Below, in pieces: positions 1-5,331 of a stretch of 20,670 nt of DNA. The stretch lies in IMG/VR virus record IMGVR_UViG_3300010391_000192, positions 1-20,670 of that record, one strand, 5' to 3'. The stretch comes from a virus. The first letter of the stretch is position 1. Each line of letters begins with the position of its first letter. The notes under the pieces are model-generated. The model made no database searches, was not told where the DNA came from, and worked only from the letters and a program-made list of their open reading frames with translations. The translations under genes and the position numbers were made by a program.

Positions 1-2
1 CG

Positions 3-149
3 GCGTTCGTCCTGGGCGGCGGGCGGCTCCAGACGCCGGTCGGCGCCGGACGGCCGATCTGTGCCTCGACAACCGGTAGCCGCAAGGCTTTCGTCCTCGG
101 CGCAGGCGCAACCGGCCTGGGCCTCATCGTCGACGGTACCTCAGCCTGA
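3..149 (+). CDS. C-terminal end of an upstream gene, possibly tail or structural protein (5' truncated)
   Basis: The frame is open from the window edge to the TGA at 147-149, giving about 48 residues. The peptide is rich in glycine, small and beta-branched residues. The stretch AFVLGGG near the window edge is echoed by KAFVLGAG about 30 residues later, followed by a hydrophobic LGLIVDG end. Such repeats are usual in phage tail-fibre or other beta-rich virion proteins, but no family was recognised. The gene starts outside the window. The ordinary protein-like composition and the good Shine-Dalgarno of the next gene right after the stop support this frame over the other two. Confidence 0.5.
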   Translation, partial: AFVLGGGRLQTPVGAGRPICASTTGSRKAFVLGAGATGLGLIVDGTSA

Positions 150-165
150 GAAGGAGACCTCCCCC

Positions 166-498
166 GTGCCCTACAACCCGACCAACCCGCCCACCGAGCC
201 CGTCTACGCGCCCGCGACGAAGCCGATCGACACGTACTACTTCACGACGGTCCGGATCGATCTTCAGCCGGCGAACCCGGCGGAGACGGTCATCCACGTC
301 GAGTGGAACGAGGGCTTCATGGACGGTGGGAACTTCGTAGCATCGACTCGCAAGGTGGCGGACCTCTCGGGTCCGACCCTGCTCGCTGCGATGAACCAGC
401 CGGTGACGCCCGGTAGCACGCACTACGACGACTTCCGGAACGCGCTCTGGGACTACATGGAGGCAGAAGGGCTCATCCCGCCGGGAAGCGTCACCTAG
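166..498 (+). CDS. hypothetical phage protein, 110 aa
   Basis: The GTG start at 166 is chosen because AAGGAGA lies at 151-157, eight bases upstream. The longer frame back to 61 has arginine/alanine-rich shadow composition and overlaps the preceding gene. The N-terminus is rich in proline and threonine (residues 1-25). It is followed by an acidic, aromatic body with a short beta-like stretch (YYFTTVRIDLQP, VIHVEWNEGF) and a C-terminal helix-like part (FRNALWDYMEAEGLIPPG). There is no signal peptide or membrane segment. No family was recognised. It follows a possible structural gene and precedes the accessory operon, so it may be the last gene of the tail module or a stand-alone small protein. 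Confidence 0.75.
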   Translation: MPYNPTNPPTEPVYAPATKPIDTYYFTTVRIDLQPANPAETVIHVEWNEGFMDGGNFVASTRKVADLSGPTLLAAMNQPVTPGSTHYDDFRNALWDYMEAEGLIPPGSVT

Positions 499-503
499 CC
501 CCG

Positions 504-522
504 GGGAGGGGGGTAGCCTCCC
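504..522 (+). terminator. possible hairpin in the 499-548 gap
   Basis: GGGAGG (504-509) can pair with CCTCCC (517-522) around a 7-nt loop. It lies just after the stop of the preceding gene and before the accessory operon. There is no U-tract downstream, so it may be a weak or Rho-assisted terminator or simply a G/C-rich accident. A second small hairpin, GGGG AGA CCCC (538-548), sits right at the GTG start of the next gene and could mask it. Confidence 0.3.
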
Positions 523-548
523 GAAATCCGCATTTAGGGGGAGACCCC

Positions 549-782
549 GTGAAGAAGCTCCCCCGAATCGACCAGGGACGGTACGTCGGCGAGGCCGCCC
601 TCCAGGTCCCGAAGATCCGGGACGCCGAGGCCCTGGTCATCGTCGCGGGCGAGGTCGACGCCGCGCTCGGACACCTCGGCGAAGGGTTCGTCTACCTCGG
701 GAGAGGTAGCTTCGTTCTGGCCGCGCAGGAGCTTTTCTGGGCCGAGATGACCGATACCGTCCCCGACTGGGGGCGCGAATGA
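549..782 (+). CDS. hypothetical protein, 77 aa, first gene of accessory operon
   Basis: GTG start at 549, preceded by a purine run (GGGGGAGA, 537-544). The protein is small and mildly acidic, with a basic first turn (MKKLPR), a central hydrophobic beta-like patch (EALVIVAGEV) and an aromatic C-terminus (ELFWAEM, PDWGRE). No family was recognised. Its stop overlaps the next start as ATGA at 779, so it is translationally coupled to the rest of the operon. It opens a run of about 16 overlapping small genes to 4612. Tight packing of this kind is typical of phage early/accessory regions, where gene products often act on the host. Confidence 0.7.
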   Translation: MKKLPRIDQGRYVGEAALQVPKIRDAEALVIVAGEVDAALGHLGEGFVYLGRGSFVLAAQELFWAEMTDTVPDWGRE

Positions 783-1027
783 CCGTCGTCGAGGGGCTCC
801 GGATTGCTCGGCAACGCCTGCTCGACAAGAACGTGGCGCGAACGGAGTCCGGGTACTTCATCGCGGCGGTCGACCGGCAGCAGGCCGACGAGCTGCGCTG
901 GGCCGGCTCCCCGCTCGTGAAGACGCCCGACTTCGCGCTCCCCACGGACGTGCGCAAGGCGATCGGGGACGCGACGTTCGTCGGCGTCCTGTTCGGCGAT
1001 CTCGTGGTCGTGAGGATCGCGAGATGA
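779..1027 (+). CDS. hypothetical protein, 82 aa
   Basis: ATG at 779 overlaps the previous stop (ATGA). The 82-residue product is soluble, with an N-terminal helix-like segment (residues 4-19, EGLRIARQRLLDKNVA), a segment with tyrosine and phenylalanine (ESGYFIAAVDR), and a hydrophobic strand-like end (FVGVLFGDLVVVRIA). No cysteine pairs, membrane segments or known motifs are visible. The start is secure because of the overlap and the gene-like composition. Its stop overlaps the next ATG at 1024 by four bases. Function unknown. Confidence 0.7.
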   Translation: MTVVEGLRIARQRLLDKNVARTESGYFIAAVDRQQADELRWAGSPLVKTPDFALPTDVRKAIGDATFVGVLFGDLVVVRIAR

Positions 1028-1182
1028 ATCCCGCACACCGCGTTGACCTCCCGAGCGTTCTCGATGCAGAGGGCGACGGGGTAGCGTTGGAGTTCCACGA
1101 GGGTTTCTCGACGATGGTGAACCTCGGGCTCTTGCTCGGATGGCTCCGCGAGAACCGCCCGGACTTGCTGGGGGCGCCGTGA
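1024..1182 (+). CDS. hypothetical protein, 52 aa
   Basis: A 53-codon frame runs from ATG 1024 (ATGA overlap with the preceding stop) to TGA 1180-1182. That stop overlaps the GTG of the next gene (GTGA at 1179). Overlaps at both ends and the absence of any other frame between 1027 and 1179 make it credible despite its size. The product has an acidic N-terminal half (SVLDAEGDGVALEF) and a hydrophobic helix-like C-terminal half (TMVNLGLLLGWLREN). No family was recognised. If this gene were not real, the coupling of its neighbours would be broken by 150 bases. Confidence 0.6.
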   Translation: MNPAHRVDLPSVLDAEGDGVALEFHEGFSTMVNLGLLLGWLRENRPDLLGAP

Positions 1183-1475
1183 CCCACGAGCTGAAGTGCT
1201 GGCCCGCGCAGTTCCAGGCGGTCGTCGACTGCTCGAAGACGTTCGAGTTCCGGAGGGCGGATCGCGCATTCGCCGTCGGAGACTGGCTCGTGCTTCGCGA
1301 GTTGGACCCGGTGACCGAGACGTACACGAACCGGAGCGTACGCAGGCTCGTCACCTACGTGCTCTCCGAAGGGTTCGGGCTGCGAGAGGGCTACGCGATC
1401 CTCGGACTCGAAGACCCGCGGATCGGGCACCTACGCCAGATCGCCGAGATGTTTCGGAAGGAGTTCGGATCGTGA
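1179..1475 (+). CDS. DUF3850/ASCH-like (PUA-fold) protein
   Basis: The 98-residue product fits the DUF3850 family, an ASCH/PUA-like fold. The diagnostic order is an N-terminal HELKCWP with FQAVVD, then KTFEFRRADRAFAVGDWLVLRE, then TNRSVRRLVTYVLSEGFGLREGYAILGL. Known families of this fold bind RNA or modified bases, and DUF3850 proteins are common in phages and prophages. The basic pocket residues (KTFEFRRADR) are what one expects for nucleic acid contact. GTG 1179 is preferred over an upstream ATG at 1140 because it overlaps the previous stop as GTGA and gives the family's usual N-terminus. The natural substrate is not known; RNA binding is inferred from the fold. Confidence 0.85.
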   Translation: MTHELKCWPAQFQAVVDCSKTFEFRRADRAFAVGDWLVLRELDPVTETYTNRSVRRLVTYVLSEGFGLREGYAILGLEDPRIGHLRQIAEMFRKEFGS

Positions 1476-1663
1476 AGAAGAACCTCGTGCTCGCCTTCGT
1501 CGTGCTCGGCATCACCATCGCTGCGTCGTCGCGCGCGCCGATCTACTTTGCAGCCGAGCGCTTCTACGAGTCGTGCCAGGGCGGGCAGATGTACTTCAAA
1601 GCCAAGGGCTACGAGGCGGAACGCGTCGTCGGCTGCGCGGAAGTCGCTCGGAGGATTCGGTGA
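1472..1663 (+). CDS. small protein with N-terminal signal or membrane segment, 63 aa
   Basis: GTG 1472 overlaps the stop of the DUF3850 gene. The product begins MKKN and continues with a hydrophobic stretch of about 17 residues (LVLAFVVLGITIAASS), which looks like a signal peptide or single membrane anchor. The mature part has two cysteines (ESCQGG and VGCAEV), consistent with one disulphide in an envelope or exported compartment. It is the only clearly membrane-directed product in the accessory operon. A role in superinfection exclusion, lysis timing or host-envelope modification is possible, but nothing in the sequence singles one out. Confidence 0.65.
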   Translation: MKKNLVLAFVVLGITIAASSRAPIYFAAERFYESCQGGQMYFKAKGYEAERVVGCAEVARRIR

Positions 1664-1887
1664 AGCTCTACGTCGGTGCGGTCCGGATCATCCCGGCTGG
1701 GCGGACGAACCCGTACGGCAGCAGCCTTGGTGGACCGGAGCGCAAGGCCGCGCTGAAGGACTTCCGCGACGGTCGCCTCCCTCCCAGCCTCGCGGCCTGG
1801 TACGCGCCCCTCAGCGGCGGTGGGGGTCCTCGTCAGCTCACCGATCCGAGCGAGGTCGACTGGGAGTCGGCGGGGCTCGCGCCATGA
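1660..1887 (+). CDS. hypothetical protein, 75 aa
   Basis: GTG 1660 overlaps the preceding stop (GTGA). The product starts with a strand-like segment (KLYVGAVRIIPAG). It then has a basic/acidic helix-like part (PERKAALKDFRDGRLPPSLAAWYAPL), a glycine run (SGGGG) and an acidic end (DPSEVDWESAGLAP). No cysteines or known motif. The stop overlaps the next ATG at 1884. Function unknown. Overlaps on both sides and composition unlike the arginine-rich shadow frames support it. Confidence 0.6.
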   Translation: MKLYVGAVRIIPAGRTNPYGSSLGGPERKAALKDFRDGRLPPSLAAWYAPLSGGGGPRQLTDPSEVDWESAGLAP

Positions 1888-2075
1888 TGCTCGATGAGGA
1901 CGAAGCTCCACCGCCCGCGGGCAAGTGGCCCGAGGGTTCCCCACCCCCGAGTAGGGCCGAGCCGACTATGAACCACGTCGTCCGAGCCCACGGCTGGTGC
2001 CCGGAGTGCAAGCGCCACCTCGACAACTGCGTCTGCGATGGGGCCGAGCCCGGCTCCATCTTCGAGGTCCCGTGA
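1884..2075 (+). CDS. small zinc-knuckle-like protein, 63 aa
   Basis: ATG 1884 overlaps the previous stop; a second ATG follows directly at 1887. The first 30 residues are acidic and proline-rich. The C-terminal half carries GWCPECKRHLDNCVCD, a CxxC followed about eight residues later by CxC, which suggests one bound zinc. Many small phage proteins with such a pattern bind nucleic acid or host polymerase, but the specific partner cannot be read from the sequence. Its stop overlaps the next GTG at 2072. Confidence 0.6.
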   Translation: MMLDEDEAPPPAGKWPEGSPPPSRAEPTMNHVVRAHGWCPECKRHLDNCVCDGAEPGSIFEVP

Positions 2076-2236
2076 TCCGGATCGCGCAGGCCGAGATCCG
2101 CGTGGACGGAGACGGAGCCGCGCTCGATGACCTGAAGCGCATCGTGACGCTCGTCCACGCGCTGCGCCGGCTCGTCGGGAGGGATTGTCCGGACTGGCTT
2201 GCTCAGCTCTCGAAGACGTTCAAGGTGTACCGATGA
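2072..2236 (+). CDS. hypothetical protein, 54 aa
   Basis: GTG 2072 overlaps the previous stop (GTGA), giving a 54-residue product. It has a strand-like opening (IRIAQAEIRVDGDG), one helix (ALDDLKRIVTLVHALRRLVG) and a short end (CPDWLAQLSKTFKVYR). It is soluble and has no recognisable motif. It is coupled to the next gene by an ATGA overlap at 2233. The helix is amphipathic and could dimerise. Function unknown. Confidence 0.55.
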   Translation: MIRIAQAEIRVDGDGAALDDLKRIVTLVHALRRLVGRDCPDWLAQLSKTFKVYR

Positions 2237-2526
2237 TCGCCGCGGTGAAGGCGGGCTACGTCCACAAGGGTTGCGGCGGAGTCTGGGAGCCGTGCCCGGG
2301 ATGGGTGGCGCGCTATCGGTGCTGCAACTGTTGGGCGCTCGGGCTCCGCGAGCGCCTGGTCACGGCGTCGCGGGCCGCGACGGGCGACGTCTCCGCGTAC
2401 GGACGGATCTCCATTCGCCCCTACCTCTGCGCCAGGCGCGTGAAGGGTAAGTCGTGTGGCAGGGTGGCCACGCGACGCGTGCGGAAGGTCTGCTACTGCG
2501 CGGAGCACGCGCCGGAGACGTCGTGA
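2233..2526 (+). CDS. cysteine-rich, probably zinc-binding protein, 97 aa
   Basis: ATG 2233 overlaps the preceding stop. The product is basic and cysteine-rich, with a cluster around HKGCGGVWEPCPG and YRCCNCWALG (residues 10-37). A second cluster follows (LCARRVKGKSCGRVATRR and KVCYCAEHAP, about residues 62-94). The spacing suggests two small zinc sites, the last resembling a C-x-C-x2-H ending. The many arginines and lysines between clusters fit nucleic acid binding. No named family was recognised. It is coupled to the next gene by a GTGA overlap at 2523. Confidence 0.65.
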   Translation: MIAAVKAGYVHKGCGGVWEPCPGWVARYRCCNCWALGLRERLVTASRAATGDVSAYGRISIRPYLCARRVKGKSCGRVATRRVRKVCYCAEHAPETS

Positions 2527-2912
2527 AGGAACGTCAGCAGCTCTGGAGGAACATCGAGCGGGCGCTCATCACGTTCGACGAGGACGGGATGCGCTTCGTG
2601 CTCGTCGTCGCCCTCATCCGAGGGATGGACGCGGAGGAACTCGACAAGCTGCTCGAACACCTCGCTGCCTCGAAGGCGGTCGCCGAGGGAGTCGCGTCGG
2701 TCACGACGACCTTCGTCGCCGGTTGCTCTCACCCCGCGGAGTCGCGCATGCAGATCGTGTCCGGCAAGATCCGCACTGCTCGGATGCACGTCGAGCAGTG
2801 CGGATCCTGCGGAGCGACCCGTTCCGTCTTCGATGAAGAACATGAATGGGGGCCGTGGAAGCCGAAGTCCCCGCTTGAGGATGGCGAGACCACGCGGACC
2901 TCGGGGGCTTGA
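2523..2912 (+). CDS. two-part protein: helical N-terminus and C-terminal zinc site, 129 aa
   Basis: GTG 2523 overlaps the preceding stop. Residues 1-60 look helical (KERQQLWRNIERALITF, RGMDAEELDKLLEHLAASKAVAEG). Residues 66-113 form a compact cysteine/histidine unit. CSHP at 68-71 and CGSCGA from 93 (cysteines 93 and 96) are followed by an EWGPW box at 108-112. This is a likely single-zinc treble-clef or ribbon. The next gene begins with the same unit (CSHP, CTRCGA, EHWTPW), so the two are probably related by duplication. The stop shares one base with the next start (TGATG at 2910-2914). The biochemical role is unknown. Confidence 0.65.
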   Translation: MKERQQLWRNIERALITFDEDGMRFVLVVALIRGMDAEELDKLLEHLAASKAVAEGVASVTTTFVAGCSHPAESRMQIVSGKIRTARMHVEQCGSCGATRSVFDEEHEWGPWKPKSPLEDGETTRTSGA

Positions 2913-3283
2913 TGTGCTCGCATCCCGACGAGTTCGTGCTCCCGCTCACCTGGGCGGGTGCGATCGGTGAACACCGATGGTGTACCCGCTGCGGCGCTCT
3001 CAGCGACAAGGCCGACGACTCCGAGCACTGGACGCCGTGGGTCTTGCCGTACAACTCCTATCAGAACGACCCGAAGAAAGGCTCCTCGATGACCGGCAAC
3101 AACACGCTCGAACTCAACCAGGCGACCATCGTCGAGGCGGTCCAGATGTACCTCGACTCGCGGTTCAAGGAGGGCTGCTCGCCGAAGGTGATGAAGGTCG
3201 CGACGAAGTCGACGAACACGTACAACCAGGACACGGTGTTCGTGTTCGACGTCGAGTCGCCAATGCTTAAAGCGGGGCTCTGA
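2912..3283 (+). CDS. zinc-site protein with a second C-terminal domain, 123 aa
   Basis: ATG 2912 is used because it shares one base with the preceding stop (TGATG) and places CSHP at residues 2-5. Cysteines 24 and 27 (WCTRCGA) and the EHWTPW box at 38-43 complete the zinc unit also found at the end of the preceding protein. From residue 60 a separate-looking domain begins (MTGNNTLELNQATIVEAVQMYLDSRF, then a strand-rich VFVFDVESP end). GAAAGG at 3075-3080 before the internal ATG 3090 could allow the second domain to be made alone. The two parts may be a fusion of originally separate phage genes. Confidence 0.65.
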   Translation: MCSHPDEFVLPLTWAGAIGEHRWCTRCGALSDKADDSEHWTPWVLPYNSYQNDPKKGSSMTGNNTLELNQATIVEAVQMYLDSRFKEGCSPKVMKVATKSTNTYNQDTVFVFDVESPMLKAGL

Positions 3284-3660
3284 TGGCCACCCTCGAAGAA
3301 GCGGTCGAGGCCGCGGCGCAGGCGGCTCACGAGGCAAACCGCGCGTACTGCGAGGCGCTCGGGGACCACTCCCAGCTTCTCTGGAGCGCCGCCTCCGACG
3401 AGCAGCGCGAGAGCGCTCGCGAGGGTGTTCAGAACGTCCTCGCTGGCGCGAGTCCCCGGGCGAGCCACCAGGCGTGGTGGGAGAGGAAGCATCGGGAGGG
3501 CTGGACCTATGGGGTTCTGAAGGACCCGATTCTCCGTACCCACCCCTGCTGCGTTCCCTTCGATGCGCTCCCCCAGGAGCTTCGGATGAAGGACGCGATC
3601 TTCGTCCGGGTCGTGGGGGCGCTCCTCACCGCGCTCGGGCATCCTCCGGTGTTCCGATGA
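3283..3660 (+). CDS. RyR-domain protein
   Basis: The 125-residue product matches the pattern of the RyR domain, first described as repeats in ryanodine receptors and widespread in phages and bacteria. An opening helix carries ANRAYCEALGD. It is followed by W..A.DEQRESAREGVQ, then HQAWWERKHREGWTYG, VLKDPILRTHPCCVPFDALPQE and a closing helix KDAIFVRVVGALL. The EGW-x-YG and THPC-x-VP-[FY]-x-LP boxes are the most diagnostic. Known bacterial relatives are proposed to recognise nucleotide-like ligands, and phage copies may bind host signalling nucleotides; that is inference here. Its ATG shares a base with the previous stop, and its stop overlaps the next ATG at 3657. Confidence 0.85.
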   Translation: MATLEEAVEAAAQAAHEANRAYCEALGDHSQLLWSAASDEQRESAREGVQNVLAGASPRASHQAWWERKHREGWTYGVLKDPILRTHPCCVPFDALPQELRMKDAIFVRVVGALLTALGHPPVFR

Positions 3661-3869
3661 CCCGAGAGGAACTCACGCGCCGACTCGAAGTCGCCTGCGA
3701 CGCGGTGGACGGCATCCCCGACTGCGAGTTCGTGCTCATCGCCTACGACCGGGTCGGGACGGTGATCCGCGCGACCGATCCGGACCGGGATCGCACCGCG
3801 GGGGTGCTCCGCTACCTCGCCGACCAGATCGACGCCGCCGTCGACGTTCGCGCGAGGTCCCTGTCGTGA
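3657..3869 (+). CDS. hypothetical protein, 70 aa
   Basis: ATG 3657 overlaps the stop of the RyR gene (ATGA). The product has a helix (EELTRRLEVACDAVDGI), a strand (CEFVLIAYDRVGTVIRAT) and a final helix (AGVLRYLADQIDAAVDV). It is acidic and soluble and resembles many small alpha/beta phage proteins, but no named family was recognised. Its stop overlaps the GTG at 3866. Confidence 0.6.
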   Translation: MTREELTRRLEVACDAVDGIPDCEFVLIAYDRVGTVIRATDPDRDRTAGVLRYLADQIDAAVDVRARSLS

Positions 3870-4051
3870 CCATCGATCCTCCCCCGTGGTTCCGCGTCCT
3901 CGCCATCCAGCGCGCCGAGGGCAATCCGCTTCAGACGACGGTGCTCGTCGACGGCGGGCACCCGGCAATCGAAGTAGGGGACCGGCTCGCCGCCGCGATG
4001 CTACTCGACGACCGCCCGCTCCCCCCCGGGGACGACCCCGGTTCGGAGTAG
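3866..4051 (+). CDS. hypothetical protein, 61 aa
   Basis: GTG 3866 overlaps the preceding stop (GTGA). The product is short, with an aromatic N-terminus (PPPWFRVLAIQR), a strand (TTVLVDGGHPAIEVGDRL), a helix (AAAMLLDD) and an acidic proline-rich tail. No motif was recognised. A long frame starting nearby at 3886 is an arginine/proline-rich shadow and is not used. Confidence 0.55.
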   Translation: MTIDPPPWFRVLAIQRAEGNPLQTTVLVDGGHPAIEVGDRLAAAMLLDDRPLPPGDDPGSE

Positions 4052-4057
4052 TATCTC

Positions 4058-4369
4058 GTGATTCGTCTCGCCGGGGAGGTGGAAGTGGAGCCGCAAGTCC
4101 TTCAGGCGTTAAGGGACGCCATCGCCGCGCTCTCGAAGGCCGAAAGCGTCCTCGACGACCTGGACCGCCCCGCGCTCGCCCACGCCCTTACCACTCTCCG
4201 AGCGCTCGACCATCTTCTCGACAAGCACGCCGAGGCTACTCTCGACCTCCGGATGTCCCGCCTGCGCCTTCAGGCCCTTCTAGGCCAAGAGGACGAGGAG
4301 AAGACTCCCGTCGACCATCCCCGGAAGGCTTCCCAGCAGCTCCGGATCAGGAAGCCCGGCGCCCCGTGA
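4058..4369 (+). CDS. helical hypothetical protein, 103 aa
   Basis: GTG 4058 has GGAG (4045-4048) upstream. The product is almost wholly helical and leucine-rich (QALRDAIAALSKAESVLDDL, ALTTLRALDHLLDKHAEATL, RMSRLRLQALLGQEDEE), with a basic, proline-containing tail. It probably forms a helical hairpin or coiled-coil dimer. No family was recognised. Its stop overlaps the GTG of the frameshifted gene at 4366, so it belongs to the same operon. Confidence 0.6.
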   Translation: MIRLAGEVEVEPQVLQALRDAIAALSKAESVLDDLDRPALAHALTTLRALDHLLDKHAEATLDLRMSRLRLQALLGQEDEEKTPVDHPRKASQQLRIRKPGAP

Positions 4370-4612
4370 GGTGCCGGGACAAGATCACCTTCCCGACGAG
4401 GGAGGCCGCCGCGCACCGAGCCAAGGCGGTCCCAGGCCGTCTACCAGTGCCCCGACTGCCGCCTCTTTCACCTGACCAAGAACGCCCAGTCCCCCGACGA
4501 CCGTACCCGCGCCGAACACGCAACCAACGTCTCCCGGGCTCACGACATCGGCCGGCACGACGCCAAGGGCAAAGCCCTCCGCCTCCGGCTCAGAAAGCGC
4601 CACCGCCCGTGA
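4366..4612 (+). pseudogene. small zinc-finger protein gene broken by a one-base frameshift
   Basis: From GTG 4366 the frame reads CRDKITFPTREAAAHRAKAV. The expected continuation, QAVYQCPDCRLFHLTKN and a basic end to TGA 4610-4612, lies in the next frame. Removing one C from the CCC run at 4431-4433 joins both halves into an 81-residue protein with one CxxC pair upstream of an H (CPDCRLFH) and the N-terminal cysteine. This matches a common small phage/actinobacterial zinc-finger layout (a cysteine then about 30 residues then CPxCxxxH). The extra base may be a real mutation or an assembly error. A programmed shift is less likely, because the CCC is not in frame as a slippery codon. It is coupled to the preceding gene by GTGA. 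Confidence 0.7.
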
Positions 4613-4867
4613 TGTTCTCCTCCCCCACCCCTCCCGCCCCGTTCCCCCTCCCCCACTCCAACCCACCCGAGTCCCCGAAGCTCCAGCTCGCCCGGCAACG
4701 CTCCCCCAACCTCGCTTCCGCTCCCCGCCCCCTCGGAGTAGCGAGAGAGCCCCGGAAGGACGCGCGGGGCCTACGTTGGATCTACGCGAGGCCGACGCGC
4801 CAGGACCCCCCGAAGGACGCCGAGGACCCCTCCGGAGATACGACACTCGCCGGGGTATCGGAAGCGA

Positions 4868-4915
4868 CCTCGCGCGCTCCACGCGCGCGAGGATCGAGCC
4901 GTTTCCGGCTCGATC
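4868..4915 (+). terminator. two adjoining strong hairpins, probable end of the accessory operon
   Basis: The first stem is CCTCGCGCG (4868-4876) with CGCGCGAGG (4884-4892), 9 bp. It is followed at once by a perfect 10-bp stem, GATCGAGCCG (4892-4901) with CGGCTCGATC (4906-4915), around a TTTC loop. They share one base, so only one may form fully at a time. TCTCA follows rather than a clear U-run. Their place about 250 bp after the last operon gene suits a termination or 3'-end processing role. A structured regulatory RNA is the alternative. Confidence 0.5.
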
Positions 4916-4962
4916 TCTCATCGCGCCTCGGGGGTCGGTACGCTCGTCTCGACCCTCCATGG

Positions 4963-5011
4963 CTCGCGGGTTTGAGCAACCGCGAGGTCAGCATCGGGAT
5001 GCGCCATGCTG
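4963..5011 (+). other. pair of further hairpins in the control region
   Basis: CTCGCGG can pair with CCGCGAG (about 4964-4987, with TT/AA pairs above a one-base bulge and a GAGC-containing loop). Right after it, CAGCAT (4989-4994) pairs with ATGCTG (5006-5011) around an 11-nt loop. Together with the two hairpins just upstream they make a 145-bp run of four stems with little unpaired spacing. This may be a compact noncoding RNA or an extended terminator. No known RNA family was recognised. Confidence 0.35.
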
Positions 5012-5103
5012 CGAGTCCTTGCCGGCGTAGGCGGGTTTCCGATCCCCCCCGGGGTCTCCGGTCGTACCCGGCGCTCGGGGCTCCACGCGGGCGATGTGAC
5101 CCC

Positions 5104-5153
5104 GGGGGGGTCGCACCTCGGGGGAGGGGGGTGCCAGGGGGGTCGAGGGGGGG
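5104..5153 (+). repeat. G-run tract, G-quadruplex candidate
   Basis: Five G-runs occur at 5104-5110, 5120-5124, 5126-5131, 5137-5142 and 5147-5153. The last four are separated by loops of 1, 5 and 4 nt, meeting the usual pattern for an intramolecular G-quadruplex on the plus strand. It lies between the hairpin cluster and the operator-like palindromes. It may affect replication, packaging or transcription, or may reflect extreme local GC skew. Confidence 0.5.
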
Positions 5154-5184
5154 TCCGGAGTCGGGGTACCCCCCGGGAGTCCGT

Positions 5185-5240
5185 GGATGATGATTTCATC
5201 CGGGGGCGCCCCTCGTCCGCTTCGTGCCATGAAATTTCAT
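5185..5240 (+). promoter_or_regulatory. AT-rich operator-like inverted and direct repeats
   Basis: ATGAAATTTCAT (5229-5240) is a perfect 12-bp palindrome. Upstream, GGATGA (5185-5190) and TCATCC (5196-5201) form a related inverted repeat. Both are continued by the same sequence, TTTCATCCGGGG (5194-5205 and 5235-5246), so they are also direct repeats about 41 bp apart, near four helical turns. Such AT-rich symmetry inside extremely GC-rich DNA suggests sites for a dimeric regulator. They lie about 90-150 bp upstream of the promoter at 5332. Confidence 0.5.
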
Positions 5241-5331
5241 CCGGGGCGTCGCCTCGCGACCCTCGGTCTCCTCCCGGCGGGGCCCTTCCCGGGTCCTCGG
5301 GGCTCTCCCCCGGACCTCGACACGATTCCTC

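Larger units (their letters stand above)
4613..5331 (+). other. intergenic control region, about 720 bp, no convincing gene
   Basis: No frame here has normal protein composition. The long open frame through 4612-5190 is proline/arginine-rich and crosses strong hairpins. The left third (4613-4740) is a pyrimidine-rich tract with many C-runs. The middle (4868-5011) holds four hairpins. The right part (5104-5153) has five long G-runs, followed by an AT-rich inverted repeat pair (5185-5240). The region separates the accessory operon from the amidoligase region. It could hold the operon's terminator, a structured RNA, a replication origin or regulator binding sites; these are noted separately. Confidence 0.6.

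Noticed and set aside
4366-4612. Programmed +1 frameshift in the small zinc-finger gene
   Set aside because: The CCC run is not an in-frame slippery codon, and no stop or stimulatory structure sits at the shift point. A simple indel or assembly error is more economical.
3886-5190. Plus-strand open frame of 434 aa, including a proline-rich part from ATG 4612
   Set aside because: It runs through several real small genes in another frame, is almost wholly Arg/Pro/Gly, and crosses strong hairpins and the G-run tract. A proline-rich 192-aa protein from 4612 cannot be fully excluded.
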